Source: Megamerina dolium
Taxonomy: Eukaryota; Arthropoda; Insecta; Diptera; Megamerinidae
DNA length: 64,000 nt
Reading direction: 5' to 3'
NCBI GenBank assembly: GCA_963854835.1
Contig: OY978525.1
Coordinates: forward strand, 68,819,554-68,883,553
The notes under the pieces were generated by a model. The model saw nothing but the letters and a program-made list of their open reading frames with translations. It had not been told where the DNA came from and did not search any database. Each line of letters starts with the position of its first letter. The first letter of the stretch is position 1. The position numbers were made by a program, and so were the translations under genes. Below, piece by piece: positions 20,977 through 31,283 of this stretch.

Positions 20977-23625
20977 TCACAGCATATTCAGTGTGTCTTT
21001 TCTTTTTAATCGACGATGCCCCGTGCTCAGCAACAATTGCCTAGCAAGGAGATTCAGATGACTGTGTAATTTTTGAATGTAGCTTCTGCAAGACATTGCA
21101 ACTTCCTCAGAAATTGTGGGTACATTTAAATCTCGATGGATGTTAACGTTCCTCATATACCAAGGCGCGTTTACAATAATTCGCAGACACTTGGATTGTA
21201 TTCGCTGCAATTTTTCGATATTTGAGGGAGATGCGGTGCCCCAAAACTGAATACCATAAGTCCAGATTGGCTTCAGGATTGCTTTATATAATAGCACTTT
21301 GTATTCGAGATTCAACTTGGATCTTTTGTGTAACAGCCACCATAACTGATTAATTTTAAGCTTGATCTGAGTTTTCTTTGCCTCTATGTGATTTTTCCAG
21401 GTCAGCCTTCTGTCGAGGTGAATACCCAAGTACTTTGTTGAGGAACATTGTGGAACTGATTGGCCATTCATTTTAAGTGGGGGACATGTATCTGGCCTTA
21501 GCGTGAAGGTTACATGTACGCTCTTAGATTCATTGACTTTTATACGCCATTTTGCTAGCCAGATTTCGAGAGAATCGATATGAGTCTGCAGGAGTTTAGT
21601 AGCTTCTATGGGGTTAGAGCGAGAGCACAATATTGCCGTATCATCTGCAAAGGTCGATATAAATGTATGGTTATTGCTGGGCATATCTGTAGTGTATAAG
21701 AGATACAGTAAGGGGCCCAAAACGCTTCCTTGAGGAACGCCAGCGTGAATATCCAATGGATTTGTTGTGTAATCCTTGTGATGTACGAGAAATTGTCTTT
21801 TCATGAGGTAGCTACTAAGCAATGAGGAGACATTTGCAGGCAGTAATAGTTTGAGTTTGTAAATAAGGCCATCGTGCCATACTTTATCGAAAGCTTGAGT
21901 GATATCAAGAAAGACAGCTGAGCAATACTTTTTTTCTTCAAAAGTGTTCCTTATCAGAGTTACAATGCGGTGGACTTGTTCTATTGTGCCGTGCTGTTTT
22001 CTAAATCCAAACTGATGTTGAGGAATCAGTTGGTTGAGATTAATAAATGGAGTTATATTCATGACAAGTAGCTTTTCGAATACTTTAGAGAGTAGAGGCA
22101 GGAGGCTGATAGGTCTGTACGATGCAACTTTTGTAGGGTCTTTTCCTGGTTTTGCTATCATAATAATTTTTGAAGTTTTCCAGCATTTGGGATAGTGTTT
22201 AATACGAAGTATAGCATTGAAAATGTGCATCAGATGAATTACTGAAGCCGGAGGTAGCTCTTTTATCATTTTACCGGTAATTTTATCTGGACCAGGTGAT
22301 TTTTTTGGGTTTAAATCTTTATAAATTGCTTTGAATATGTCCTTTTTTTTAATTTTGAGCGTTATTGAGCAAGGTTGAGAAGTTAATTTTGGTAATGAGG
22401 ACTGTGAAGAGGGTGGATTGGGTGTAAACACACTTTTTAGGTGGTTTGCAAAAGCCAAACCCTTCTCACAGTTGCTTCTAGCCCAATTACCGTCACTCAA
22501 ACGGATGGGGGAATCAGTGAGAATTGGCCGATTTGAGTTTTTTGCTGATTTCCACAAAGAGTAGTCTGACGCTTCACCAGGTGTTGATTTCGCTATGTGC
22601 TCTTCTAACTCTTTGTTGTTTTTATTTTTTAAGGCTTGCTTTAACTTTCGAGTTCAGTGCTGTAGCTGTGTTTTCAGATTCGGTGATCTGAATTCTTGCC
22701 ATTGTCTTCGGAGTCTTCTTTTCTGTCTTACTAGCAATTCAATATCGGCTGGTGTGTATGGGCTATAGTTTGATTGCTTGCATACCTTTGTGCAGGTGGC
22801 TGAGCTGAGAGCTAATGAGAGCAGCTGGTTGAATTTTTCGAGTGCTGAGTCTACATCGTGTCCATTTCTTAATACAGTACTCAGAGGAAGATGGAAATTT
22901 ATATATTTCTTGAATTTTAACCAGTCTATTTTCTTCCTAACGCAATTACCTTGGGGGCTTGGTGATTTTATAGATATTACCGTGGGTGAGTGGTCAGATG
23001 ATAGATCATAATTACACTCTGTGGAGATATTTTCCATCTGCAAACCTTTGGCGACTCCAAAGTCTATGAGATCGGGTATTTTCCTCTTGTCCGTCGGCCA
23101 ATATGTCGGTTGACCATTTGAAATAACATCGTAGCCATGGTTAGTGATGATTGAACATAGTCTTCTGCCTTTTGGAGTTATTAAGCGGGAGCCCCAGTGA
23201 GTGTGTTTGGCGTTGAAATCACCAGCAACCAAGAATTTGCTACCAAGAGTTGAGAAAAATTCTTTATATTGCTGTTCGGTAATACTGTATCTTGGGGGAC
23301 AGTATATCGCAGATATTACTAGCTTAGAGATGTATTCTTCCAGACATATAGATGTTGCTTGCAAGTAGACGGTACTGAAATCTTCGAGAACATGATGTTT
23401 TATTCTGCTTTTTATCAATATGGCAGTTCCTCCGCGTGCCTTACCATGCGGATGATTTGTGGTGTACAGTTTGTAATATGGTATTTGGTAGCAATTTTTG
23501 TCAGTGAAATGGGTCTCAGATATCATCATTATGTCGATTTGGCTGGATTCAAGGAATTGAATTAGCTCCAAACGGTGCTGGCTTAAGCCGTTGGCGTTCC
23601 AGTGGCATATCTTGAGACAACTCAT
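20977..23625 (-). pseudogene. Jockey-like ORF2: endonuclease and reverse transcriptase
   Basis: ATG at 23623-23625 overlaps the ORF1 stop as ATGA. The endonuclease part reads KICHWNANGLSQ, DIMMISETHF, LVAGDFNAKHTHWGS and LSSDHSPTVIS. RT follows with SPGPDKITGKM, HQFGFRKQHGT, FLDITQAFDKVWHDGL, GVPQGSVLGPLLY and the FADDTAIL box, then a C-terminal region ending KRKDTLNML at 20977. Two small frameshifts lie between 22654 and 22557, one inside an A-rich run, so the endonuclease and RT are split. Otherwise both halves are open for 323 and 526 codons. No RNase H is present, as expected for the jockey clade. Confidence 0.9.
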
Positions 23626-25178
23626 GGTCTGGATAACAATGTTTGGAGTAACATCGATTGATTTTTCATCATTTCTTGCATCATTGTTTGCATTGAGTTC
23701 ATGAATTGGTTCATATTCTGAATTAATGTTTGAAGCAAATGTTCAAGGGTACTTGGCTGTTGGGTGGGCAGTGAGTGTTTCTGCTCATTATTTACATTGC
23801 TTTGTTGGTGTGTGTTTTGTTTTAACACGCTAGCGTATGAATTGGTTTGATTCTTGTTTGGGATTGCAGAGAAGAATTGTGTTGCATCAATATTTTGTCT
23901 CTTACTTGAGTTGGCTATCTGAGTTTGCTCAACTGGTTTTAGAGGTTGATTGCTATTGGAGAAATTTAGCTTTAGGGTTGTATATACTGGGCAACCTCTA
24001 TAATTTGCGGTGTGATTAACTCCACAATTGCTGCATTTTTTCATGCTAGCATCGCCTTTAGATTTTGGGCATATGTTTGATTTATGGAGATCTCCACAAA
24101 TCACACAAACAGCTGGCAGGGTACAATATGTCTTAGTATGTCCATATTCTTGGCAGTTACTGCACTGAGGAGGTCCAGTTCTCTTATGGGGTTCTTCGAT
24201 TGTGATTTTGCGATGCAATAAATATCGAATTTTATATATGGGGTGTACTTCACCTTTTTTTAGGGGTTTTGTTTCAGGCTGAAGCTCAATACGATATAAC
24301 GTTTGAGGTATATTGCTCTTGTTGAGAATGTTGAATACTGTTTTGGCTTGAAACCCTTCTTCCTGAAGGGCAAGTTTGATTTCGTTAATGTCAACGTTGG
24401 GTTCGACGCCTTTGAGTACAACGATTAAGCCCTTACTACTTTTTAGCTGATATGTGTAGTAATTCTTTTTTACAGCATCAAATTCCGCAATTACTTTGCG
24501 ATAATGAGTTTCGCTGTAGATTTACACTTTCGTTTCCTCAATTTGGCCTTTGCGAATAGGAACAACGTGGAAATTCTTTGGTCCTATAAGACTTGTAATT
24601 CTAGAAATCAACTTATCTGAGTTGCGTTCTCTTAAGAAAATGGGTGGGGGTTTGAAATTTTTCTTGGAGATAATATTTTCGTCACTTTCATCACCTGAAA
24701 GCAAAGCGTATCTATTTTCCGAACTAATAGGGGCAGTGTTCTGCTTTTGAATTTTTGTTGAATTCATTTGTTTTGAATTTTGTGGACTTCTTTTTCGCTT
24801 TACTACAGTAATGTAGCGATCAATTCCAGTTTGAACAGCAAATGGTTCTTTATTAGTCATCGCACTAGTTGCTTTAACTACTGGGTCATGCACTTCAGTA
24901 GAAAGGCCGTTATTTGTTTGCTTTGATGTTGTAGGTGTTGGTGTTACAGCAGGAGAAGCGCATTGTACACTCCACTGTATAGAGGGAGATAGTATATCAC
25001 GAGAGAACGAACTATTTTTTTCGTCTGTATTTATTGTTGTTGCAAATTTTGATGTATCAACTGGTTTTTTTGATAATGCACTTATCGGGGGGGTTTGCGC
25101 GGGTGATTGCAAATTATTGTTTACACACACATTAACAGGCGATTGCCGTTGCCGGGGAGGAGAGCGCTGAACACTCAT
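23622..25178 (-). pseudogene. Jockey-like ORF1 (Gag-like, zinc knuckles), one nonsense codon
   Basis: ATG at 25176-25178 opens MSVQRSPPRQRQSPVNV. The frame holds for 519 codons except for a TAA at 24522-24524. The second half carries an RRM-like block (LIVVLKGVEPNVDINEIK, YRIELQPETKPL), then three Cys-rich knuckles: CSNCQEYGHTKTYC, CVICGDLHKSNIC and CSNCGVNHTANYRGC. This order is that of jockey-clade ORF1 nucleic-acid-binding proteins. The stop overlaps the ORF2 start by one base step (ATGA), suggesting coupled translation. Confidence 0.85.
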
Positions 25179-25387
25179 ATTATAAACAAATTGTTTGCAA
25201 ACGATATTATTTAATTTTTTTTTTTCTAAAAAAAAAAAAAAAAAAAAAAAACAAATCACCGAAATAACTCCTTGAGTTTCTTAGCGTCTTTTCGCAAAAT
25301 ATTAAAATTTTTTTTTTTTTTTTTACCGAAAATAACTTTTCCGACTCTATCAAACACGTCCACTCTTATTGGTGACTTTCACGAATA
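25179..25387 (-). other. 5' UTR of the jockey-like LINE
   Basis: Leader rich in homopolymers: runs of A and T lie at 25214-25251 and 25309-25324. The 5' end at about 25387 is inferred from the duplication TGATATTA that follows. Confidence 0.55.
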
Positions 25388-25395
25388 TGATATTA

Positions 25396-25870
25396 TTGAA
25401 ATTTATAATCAGAGAGACTGTCATCGTTTTGTTGAATTATTATAATGTGCAAAGTGCAAAATAGCGCAAACCATTATCCAACAACATGGGAATGGTATAG
25501 ATGGTTTATTTTTAATTTGGATTCTCAGTTCCTTTAGACAATTAAATCTCTCTTTCATTAAACCAAAGCAGTGTTCAATTCGTACCCGGTATCCGGTATC
25601 AATATTCTGTTGAATGCGTTTCGTTGTTGTGGAACGCCTGCGATTGCATTTGCTCTGAAAGGAGTAGATGTTAGCTTGTAGGCACTGTCATCAGCCAACC
25701 ATTCCGCTCCCGACAGAAATTCAGATGTTTTTGTCGACAAATTGCATTTGCTGTATATTCGCAAATAGGTTGAACTTGAGTGATATTCTAAAGGCTTCTC
25801 AAATAGATCTATTTAGATACCGTCTACGTACCTAACGCAACCACCATACTCATACTCTCTCTTGCTCTTA
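25396..25870 (-). pseudogene. Harbinger-like (DDE_Tnp_4) transposase fragment
   Basis: On the minus strand, 25764-25558 gives FLSGAEWLADDSAYKLTSTP. After a frameshift, RIEHCFGLMKERFNCLKELR and CCWIMVCAILH follow down to about 25450. The order (S-x-x-x-LADSAY, then I-E-x-x-FG-L-x-K-x-RF, then the CCxxVCAILHN-like end) is that of PIF/Harbinger transposases. Upstream, HSSSTYLRIYSK may keep the HDS box in altered form. The tail continues at 15210-15097, beyond the LINE. Multiple indels make it inactive. Confidence 0.6.
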
Positions 25871-26087
25871 ATGTTCGGTCTTTTGCAGCAATATCGAGGT
25901 TCTTGTTGTTATGCTGAGTGTATACTTAGCAGTGTATACCAGGCATCGGCAAAAGCTGCTCATATGAGCTCTCCCACATCACACGCATTCTTACGCTCTT
26001 TCAATTCAATCGTTGTTGAGACAGCAACGAAGCAACACGTGCACGGGTGCGCTAATAATTTTCTTATTTTTTCTTGTTACAGTGGAC

Positions 26088-27839
26088 ATGTATGATAATA
26101 TGGCTGCAAGAAAATATTTTATGATTCCGAATGCTTTCAATGCAATGCAATGTCTCCTTTCTTTATGTTTTAAGGAACATAATGTCAAAAGACATTATGA
26201 TATGTTTCATAAGGATTTTGACAAATTTCAGGGTGAAGCAAGGGATAATTTATATATTGAAAAGAAAAAGCAGTTCCTTTTAAAGCTGAAGGAATGGATT
26301 TCTAAAGAAGAAAATGAAGATAAAAAAGGCGCTGGGAAGCCAAAAACCGCAATAAAAATGACTTTGTCTAACTTGATTAGCTTAAATATTGTTAAAAAGA
26401 GAAGGTCTTTTTCTGATGGGGTTTATATGCAAGGCATTTTTAAACAAGTTTTGCAGAAACTAAATAGTCATTTGGTCGATGTCATTGAAAACATTCCTTT
26501 TTCCCCTAGAACTTTATCTCGGCGGACAGATCAAATTGGTGTATTTATTGAAGCGGAAATTGAAAAGAAAATTAATTCTTGCAAATTTTTTTCAATATGT
26601 TTGGATGAAAGCACTGATATAAATGACCTTTGCCAACTAGTTATTTGTATTCGAAGTGTAGATTCCAACTACGAAGTTTTTAATTCCATGTTTTCATTAG
26701 AAACTTTCTATGGAAACGTGACCGGCAAGCTGGTATTTGAAGTCGTTTTAGAAAAACTTTCTAAAATCGAGCTAAGTAAGCTTGCTGGAGTATGCACGGA
26801 TGGTGCAAGTGTCATGATTGGCAGAAGAGAGGGCTTTGTAGGACAGGTAATAAAGAATGATATTAATGTTTTTTCTTTACATTGTATTATCCATCAACTT
26901 TCACTTGCATGCCAGTTCTTAAGCAACCATTCCACCATGAAAACTGCAGAGCAGATAATTAATAGAATAAGAGGAGGGCATCATTCGCTTACCCACAGGA
27001 AATTTACAAAATTTTTAAAAAATTGTAATGCCTGCTATGGTGACCTTGTAATGTTCACGGAAGTTCGATGGCTAAGCCGCGGTAATTCTCTAAATAGATT
27101 ATTTGCTTTAAGGAAAGAAGTACTACAGTTTTTGCGCTTGGAAAATTTGAGCGGAACAGAAAATTTAGTACAGGTTTTATTGGATGATGACTTTATTTTT
27201 GATTTAGCATTTCTTTCAGACTTAACTTATTATTTAAATGAATTAAATTTGAAACTACAAGGAAAAGAAAAAACCTTACCCGATCTGTTTGAAAAAGTTA
27301 TAAGTTTTCAAACCACTTTATATTTACTTTTTGCTGAGGTTCGGTGGGGTGATTATTCAAATTTCCCACGAACTGCTGCTATTATTGCTAACACAAAAGG
27401 TCTTACAAAAAAAGATGACCATGTCAACATTTTGGAAACCCTTTTTTTTAATTTTGAGGAGAGATTCAAAGACTTTAAGAAAGTTCAGAATGTAATTGAT
27501 CTCTTTAAAAATCCATTTACCTGTGATATATGCAAGTATGAATTTAAAATTCAAGTAGAACTTGTAATCTTGCGTAGCGAAATGAGCTTTAATATATGTA
27601 GTGAATCAGACATTATTGAGTTTTGGAGAAATTTAGACGACTCTTTGTATCCTCAACTCAAAGAAATTTCTTTAAAGTATTTATCACTTCTCCCTTCAAC
27701 ATATTTTTGTGAACAAATTTTTTCTGACTTAAAATTCATTTGCTCCAACCAGAGAAATAAATTAAACAGAAGCCATATTAAAAATATTCTTTTAGCAAGA
27801 AACTGTTCCAAGAATATTGATATTAATAATAATATATAA
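26088..27839 (+). CDS. hAT transposase (ZBED5/FAM200-like), open for 583 codons
   Basis: ATG at 26088 lies six bases after a good acceptor site (TTCTTGTTACAG), so an upstream exon is possible. Order: an altered BED-like finger (QCLLSLCFKEHNVKRHYDMFH, with C-x4-C in place of C-x2-C); a helical linker; catalytic blocks FFSICLDESTDINDLCQLV and GVCTDGASVMIGRREGF; HCIIHQLSLACQFL; the RW motif FTEVRWLSRGNSLNRL; and the C-terminal dimerisation block YPQLKEISLKYLSLLPSTY, CEQIFSDLKFICSNQRNKL. No internal stop is present, which is rare in this window. Family members cut and paste DNA with 8-bp duplications; domesticated relatives exist in vertebrates. It could be the transposase of a recently active element. 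Confidence 0.88.
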   Translation: MYDNMAARKYFMIPNAFNAMQCLLSLCFKEHNVKRHYDMFHKDFDKFQGEARDNLYIEKKKQFLLKLKEWISKEENEDKKGAGKPKTAIKMTLSNLISLNIVKKRRSFSDGVYMQGIFKQVLQKLNSHLVDVIENIPFSPRTLSRRTDQIGVFIEAEIEKKINSCKFFSICLDESTDINDLCQLVICIRSVDSNYEVFNSMFSLETFYGNVTGKLVFEVVLEKLSKIELSKLAGVCTDGASVMIGRREGFVGQVIKNDINVFSLHCIIHQLSLACQFLSNHSTMKTAEQIINRIRGGHHSLTHRKFTKFLKNCNACYGDLVMFTEVRWLSRGNSLNRLFALRKEVLQFLRLENLSGTENLVQVLLDDDFIFDLAFLSDLTYYLNELNLKLQGKEKTLPDLFEKVISFQTTLYLLFAEVRWGDYSNFPRTAAIIANTKGLTKKDDHVNILETLFFNFEERFKDFKKVQNVIDLFKNPFTCDICKYEFKIQVELVILRSEMSFNICSESDIIEFWRNLDDSLYPQLKEISLKYLSLLPSTYFCEQIFSDLKFICSNQRNKLNRSHIKNILLARNCSKNIDINNNI

Positions 27840-27864
27840 TAATATATAATAATAATATAATAAT

Positions 27865-28187
27865 AACGTTAACATCCATCGAGATTTAAATGTACCCACA
27901 ATTTCTGAGGAAGTTGCAATGTCTTGCAGAAGCTACATTCAAAAAATACACAGTCATCCGAATCCCCTTGCTAGGCAATTGTTGCTGAGCACGGGGCATA
28001 GTCGATTAAAAAGAAAAGACACACTGAATATGCTGTGAAATTGCTATACCTCGTGACTCAACAAATTGTGATGGAACGTAGGGAATATCACATAATTTTA
28101 TTTAGTTTGTAAGATTTGATTAATTATTGTTAGTTTCTAAGTAATTTTAGAAAGATCCAATAAAAAGGCTTGTATAAAAAAAAAAAA
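27865..28187 (+). mobile_element. 5'-truncated jockey-like LINE inside the hAT element
   Basis: Homologous to the last codons and 3' UTR of the LINE at 15211-25387: VNIHRDLNVPTISEEVAMSC to KRKDTLNML then the stop, the same 3' UTR, AATAAA at 28159-28164 and A12 at 28176-28187. It lies 25 bases beyond the hAT stop codon, in an AAT-rich stretch that may be the duplicated target. Its poly-A signal would end a hAT transcript. Confidence 0.9.
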
Positions 28188-28370
28188 TAATAATAATAAT
28201 ATTAATTTTTTATTCTTTTTGTTGATAAAAAAAAACAAAATAAAACACAACTTTATACGCCAGACATATTTGATACGTTTTTTTGTTCTTATAAGCACTG
28301 TGCAGCGCAATTCTCTCTCGCGCTCACCAATACACACTCAAAAATGATTTTGCCGACCCCTGGTGTATAC

Positions 28371-28852
28371 TGTTCAACTCTTTGTACAATGAGTTCTATG
28401 GCTGTTTAGTATACACGTATCAACACGATATACAATGCGTTGTACAACTTTATTATTGTCACTTCGCAAAATGATACCACTTTTTCCGTGAAATCAACTC
28501 TAACAACAAATATCATTAGAGTGTCTTCCTCTTGATTTTGGTGGTACGTTAGATGGCATGAAATGACAAAATCTTCAAAAAATGCCAAAAATTCAATCGC
28601 AAGTGCTGTGTTGCCGATTGCGTGCAATTATGAATGAAAAATATAGTATTTTGCTCAGCATACGTACATATACTTTTTACATAGGCAAATAGAAAGAAAC
28701 GAAATTGACGGTTTGCAAACGGAGGTTGACATGCGTGTGAAGTTTTTCTCAATTTGATTGTATATTGCAGATATGTAGAATTCGACATCTGTCAAACTGA
28801 GTTATTAAAACCATTTCTTTCTTTTTCAGTTCAAAGTCTGACATTTGCGAAA
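28371..28852. other. Unassigned sequence between hAT and mariner
   Basis: No supported gene. It may hold the rest of the old Harbinger element or the decayed 5' end of the following mariner; I saw no matching terminal repeat. Confidence 0.4.
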
Positions 28853-29910
28853 ATGGATCGCTTAACTATCGCACAACGCATTAAAATTGTAAAAACCTAC
28901 TACAAAAATGGTGATTCTGCCACAGCCACATATCGTGCTTTAAGAGGAGATTATGGTTTACATAATCGTCCAACTACGCAAGCAATTGGCAAAATTGTGA
29001 AGAAATATGAAGAGGCCTGTGCATCATCGCTTCGCTCGTACCACCGAAAATATCGCTGCTGTAAGTGAAAGTGTTGCCGAAGACCAGAATGTGTCGATTC
29101 CTCGTCGTTCTCAGGAATGATGACTGTCTTACGGCACATTATGGCGTATTTTGCATTTGGATCTACACCTACATCCATATAAAATCCAGCTCACACAACA
29201 ACTGAAGCCAGCTGACCATTCACAACGTCGTAGATATGTCGAATGGGTGCTTGAACAACAGGCGGTGGACGGCGATTTTTAGAACAAAATTTTCTTCAGC
29301 GACGAATCACATTTCTCACTTGGTGGGTATGTTAACAAACAAAATTGTCGTATTTGGGGTTCTGAGAATCCTCAAGTAATTGAAGAGAGGCCACTACATC
29401 CACAAAAAGTCACTGCTTGGTGCGCTCTTTGGTCCGGAGGTGTGATTGGACCTTACTTCTTCGAAAACGACGATGGAACGACTGTCACCGTCAATTCGGA
29501 GCGTTATGGTCATATGATAACCGACTTTTTTTGCCTGCTATTGAAGAATACGACTTAGAGAATATGTGGTTTCAACAAGACGGTGCCACATGCCACACAA
29601 CTCGAGCGAATATGGCTTTATTGCAAGAGAAATTTTCTGGCGGCGTAATTTCTCGTCGTGGCGATATCAAGTGGCCACCATGATCATGCGATTTGACACC
29701 GCTTGACTTTTTTTGTGGGGCTACGCGAAAGACCGTGTTTATGCAGATAAACCTTTAACTCTTGAGCACCTAAAAACCAACATTCGTCACGTTATGGCTG
29801 AGATACCGCCCAATATGTGTCAAAAAGTGGTCGAAAATTACCTCAAAGGAATCGATGCTTGCAACAATTCGCGTGGTGGTCATTTAAATGATGTAGTATT
29901 TCACACATAA
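28853..29910 (+). pseudogene. Mariner-like transposase pseudogene
   Basis: ATG at 28853 opens MDRLTIAQRIKIVKTYYKNG, a helix-turn-helix start. Broken frames continue: YKIQLTQQLKPADHSQRRRY, the first Asp in FSDESHFSLGGYVNKQN, then WFQQDGATCHTTRANMAL (second Asp) and WPP-stop-SCDLTPLDFF (third Asp, preceded by TGA at 29682). It ends at TAA 29908-29910 after GGHLNDVVFHT. By my count 36 residues separate the second and third Asp. At least three frameshifts are present. It is related to the minus-strand elements at 37894 and 39612. Confidence 0.85.
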
Positions 29911-30014
29911 TGTCAACGTTCAAACTTTATAATAAAAAAGAAATATCATGATAAAAAATATTTTATATGTGTTTTATTTACATTTACTTTTGAAACCGCA
30001 AAATGGATAACCCT
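28853..30014 (+). mobile_element. Mariner-like element, decayed, 3' end preserved
   Basis: Transposase relics (28853-29910) are followed by a 3' end reading CGCAAAATGGATAACCCT at 29997-30014. The same 3' end recurs at 60893-61038 and 61716-61859, where it reads AGGGTTATCCATTTTGCGG in one orientation, which helps fix the terminus. No matching 5' terminal repeat was found. Confidence 0.75.
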
Positions 30015-31260
30015 TTACATGCATACTGGGTATTGATAACGCACTAATATTTTTCATATAATGATATTTATTATGATACATACATTTTTTGTAAACAATT
30101 TCATTCTAATTTTTTTTATAAAAAAAGATGTTATGTTTCTGAAAAAATTAAATGAAATAAATAAATTCGGGTACAAAATTTTTCTCCTGCAACATTTTTA
30201 TGCCATCTAAGGTTATAGGTATAGTACAAATAAAGATTAAGCAGACGACAATAGGATAAAATAATTAAAATTGTTTTGCATTATGGGCTTGATTATTTCC
30301 TGTGATCTCTATATAGGGATATAAGATTCAAATATCACATGAATGATTGTCTTTGCTTTCCGCTTATAGTCGTTTATACACGTATTAGAAGAAAATATTT
30401 TCTCATATTCAAACATCACCCAGAGTGTTGTTACAAAATAATCATTGGTATACAGAGAGGGAGAGAGAAGTGATAATAGGCCAATTTGTGGTTCATGTAT
30501 CAAAATTCTCAAAAACTTGCAACTATACCATTTCATTGGCTTCTTTTTTATTTCACTCATTAAAAGAATACATTGAGAGAGCAAATTTATACGATGACAT
30601 TCGATTTACTCGATTATTGCACAATCACACATAATGCAACTATGCAACTATATTCCTACAGATTAATTTGTGGCAGAAATTATTATCCGTCTACTCTTGT
30701 TATTCTTCCTTCTTTGCATTGCACCAGAGCTGTAAAAGTGTGCAGTAAATTTCACATTTAATTATTTTATTTAAATTTAGAAAAGCTGAACTCCTTTTTT
30801 TATAGCATTCAGTATGTGAAGTCTTGAGGCTGATAAAAATGTATGAGTTTTATTCGTTTTCAATTAATGAATTGAAAAATCTAAAGAATTCACACAGAAT
30901 TGAAATATTGATGAACGCAGCAGCAGATGGCTGCAGCCTAAAAGGAATGGGAGTGGCGATATCCATTCAGTAGCAAGCTGACAGCCTTTTTTCTTCTTCG
31001 TGTTTTGTTGTTTACAAAATATCTGTATGGTTGTTGGATCTTTCATTTCTGGGTTGCCATTGGCATATATTAAATATAAAGAAAGTATTTAATGCAAAAA
31101 GTTATAGAAGTATTATTTCGTATTACAATTTTTGTGTTTGTTTTTTAGTAATCTTATTAATAAATTGAGAAGTAACGACTAGCATGTTTGTTCCTGGTAG
31201 TTTGACCTCCTTCAAGAATTTTACGTATATATACGCATATTTACGTAAAATGCGTAGATA
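30015..31260. other. AT-rich sequence, nothing recognised
   Basis: Short open frames on both strands show no protein family. I see no repeat ends and no RNA gene. The part at 31210-31260 is rich in TACG/CGTA quasi-palindromes. Confidence 0.5.
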
Positions 31261-31262
31261 TA

Positions 31263-31283
31263 TACTTACTTACTTACTTACTT
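31263..31283 (-). repeat. (AAGT)n 3' tail of the RTE-like LINE
   Basis: Five ACTT units on the plus strand directly after the last LINE codons. The tail marks the 3' end. Confidence 0.75.

Larger units (their letters stand above)
15211..25387 (-). mobile_element. Jockey-like LINE, split by Gypsy copy 2
   Basis: On the minus strand the LINE runs from about 25387 (5' end) to a poly-A tail seen as T20 at 15211-15230. It holds ORF1 (25178-23622), ORF2 (23625-20977) and a 3' UTR cut at 15281/20888 by Gypsy copy 2. The uninterrupted 3' UTR is visible in the truncated relative at 27865-28187, and it matches both sides of the Gypsy insertion. TGATATTA at 15203-15210 and 25388-25395 is the proposed target duplication. 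Without the Gypsy the LINE would be about 4.6 kb, a normal full length for the jockey clade. AATAAA-type signals lie near the tail. Confidence 0.82.
25940..28362 (+). mobile_element. hAT element (Charlie-like ends) with 8-bp target duplication
   Basis: The ends read CAGGCATCGGCAAAA (25940-25954) and TTTTGCCGACCCCTG (28348-28362), imperfect terminal inverted repeats with the CAGGGGTCGGCAA look of Charlie-type hATs. The flanking octamer GTGTATAC is identical at 25932-25939 and 28363-28370; 8-bp duplications are diagnostic of hAT. The element is 2423 bp and holds one long transposase frame (26088-27839) and a nested jockey fragment (27865-28187). Confidence 0.93.

Noticed and set aside
28406..28788. 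Minus-strand frames between hAT and mariner as the missing N-terminus of the Harbinger transposase
   Set aside because: I could not align any motif; kept as unassigned.
28800..28852. 5' terminal repeat of the mariner at 28853
   Set aside because: No sequence matching AGGGTTATCCATTTTGCGG in inverted form was found upstream, so the 5' limit is left open.
30309..30761. Small open frames of 60-90 codons in 30309-31046
   Set aside because: AT-rich, no family, no conservation visible, no supporting signals.
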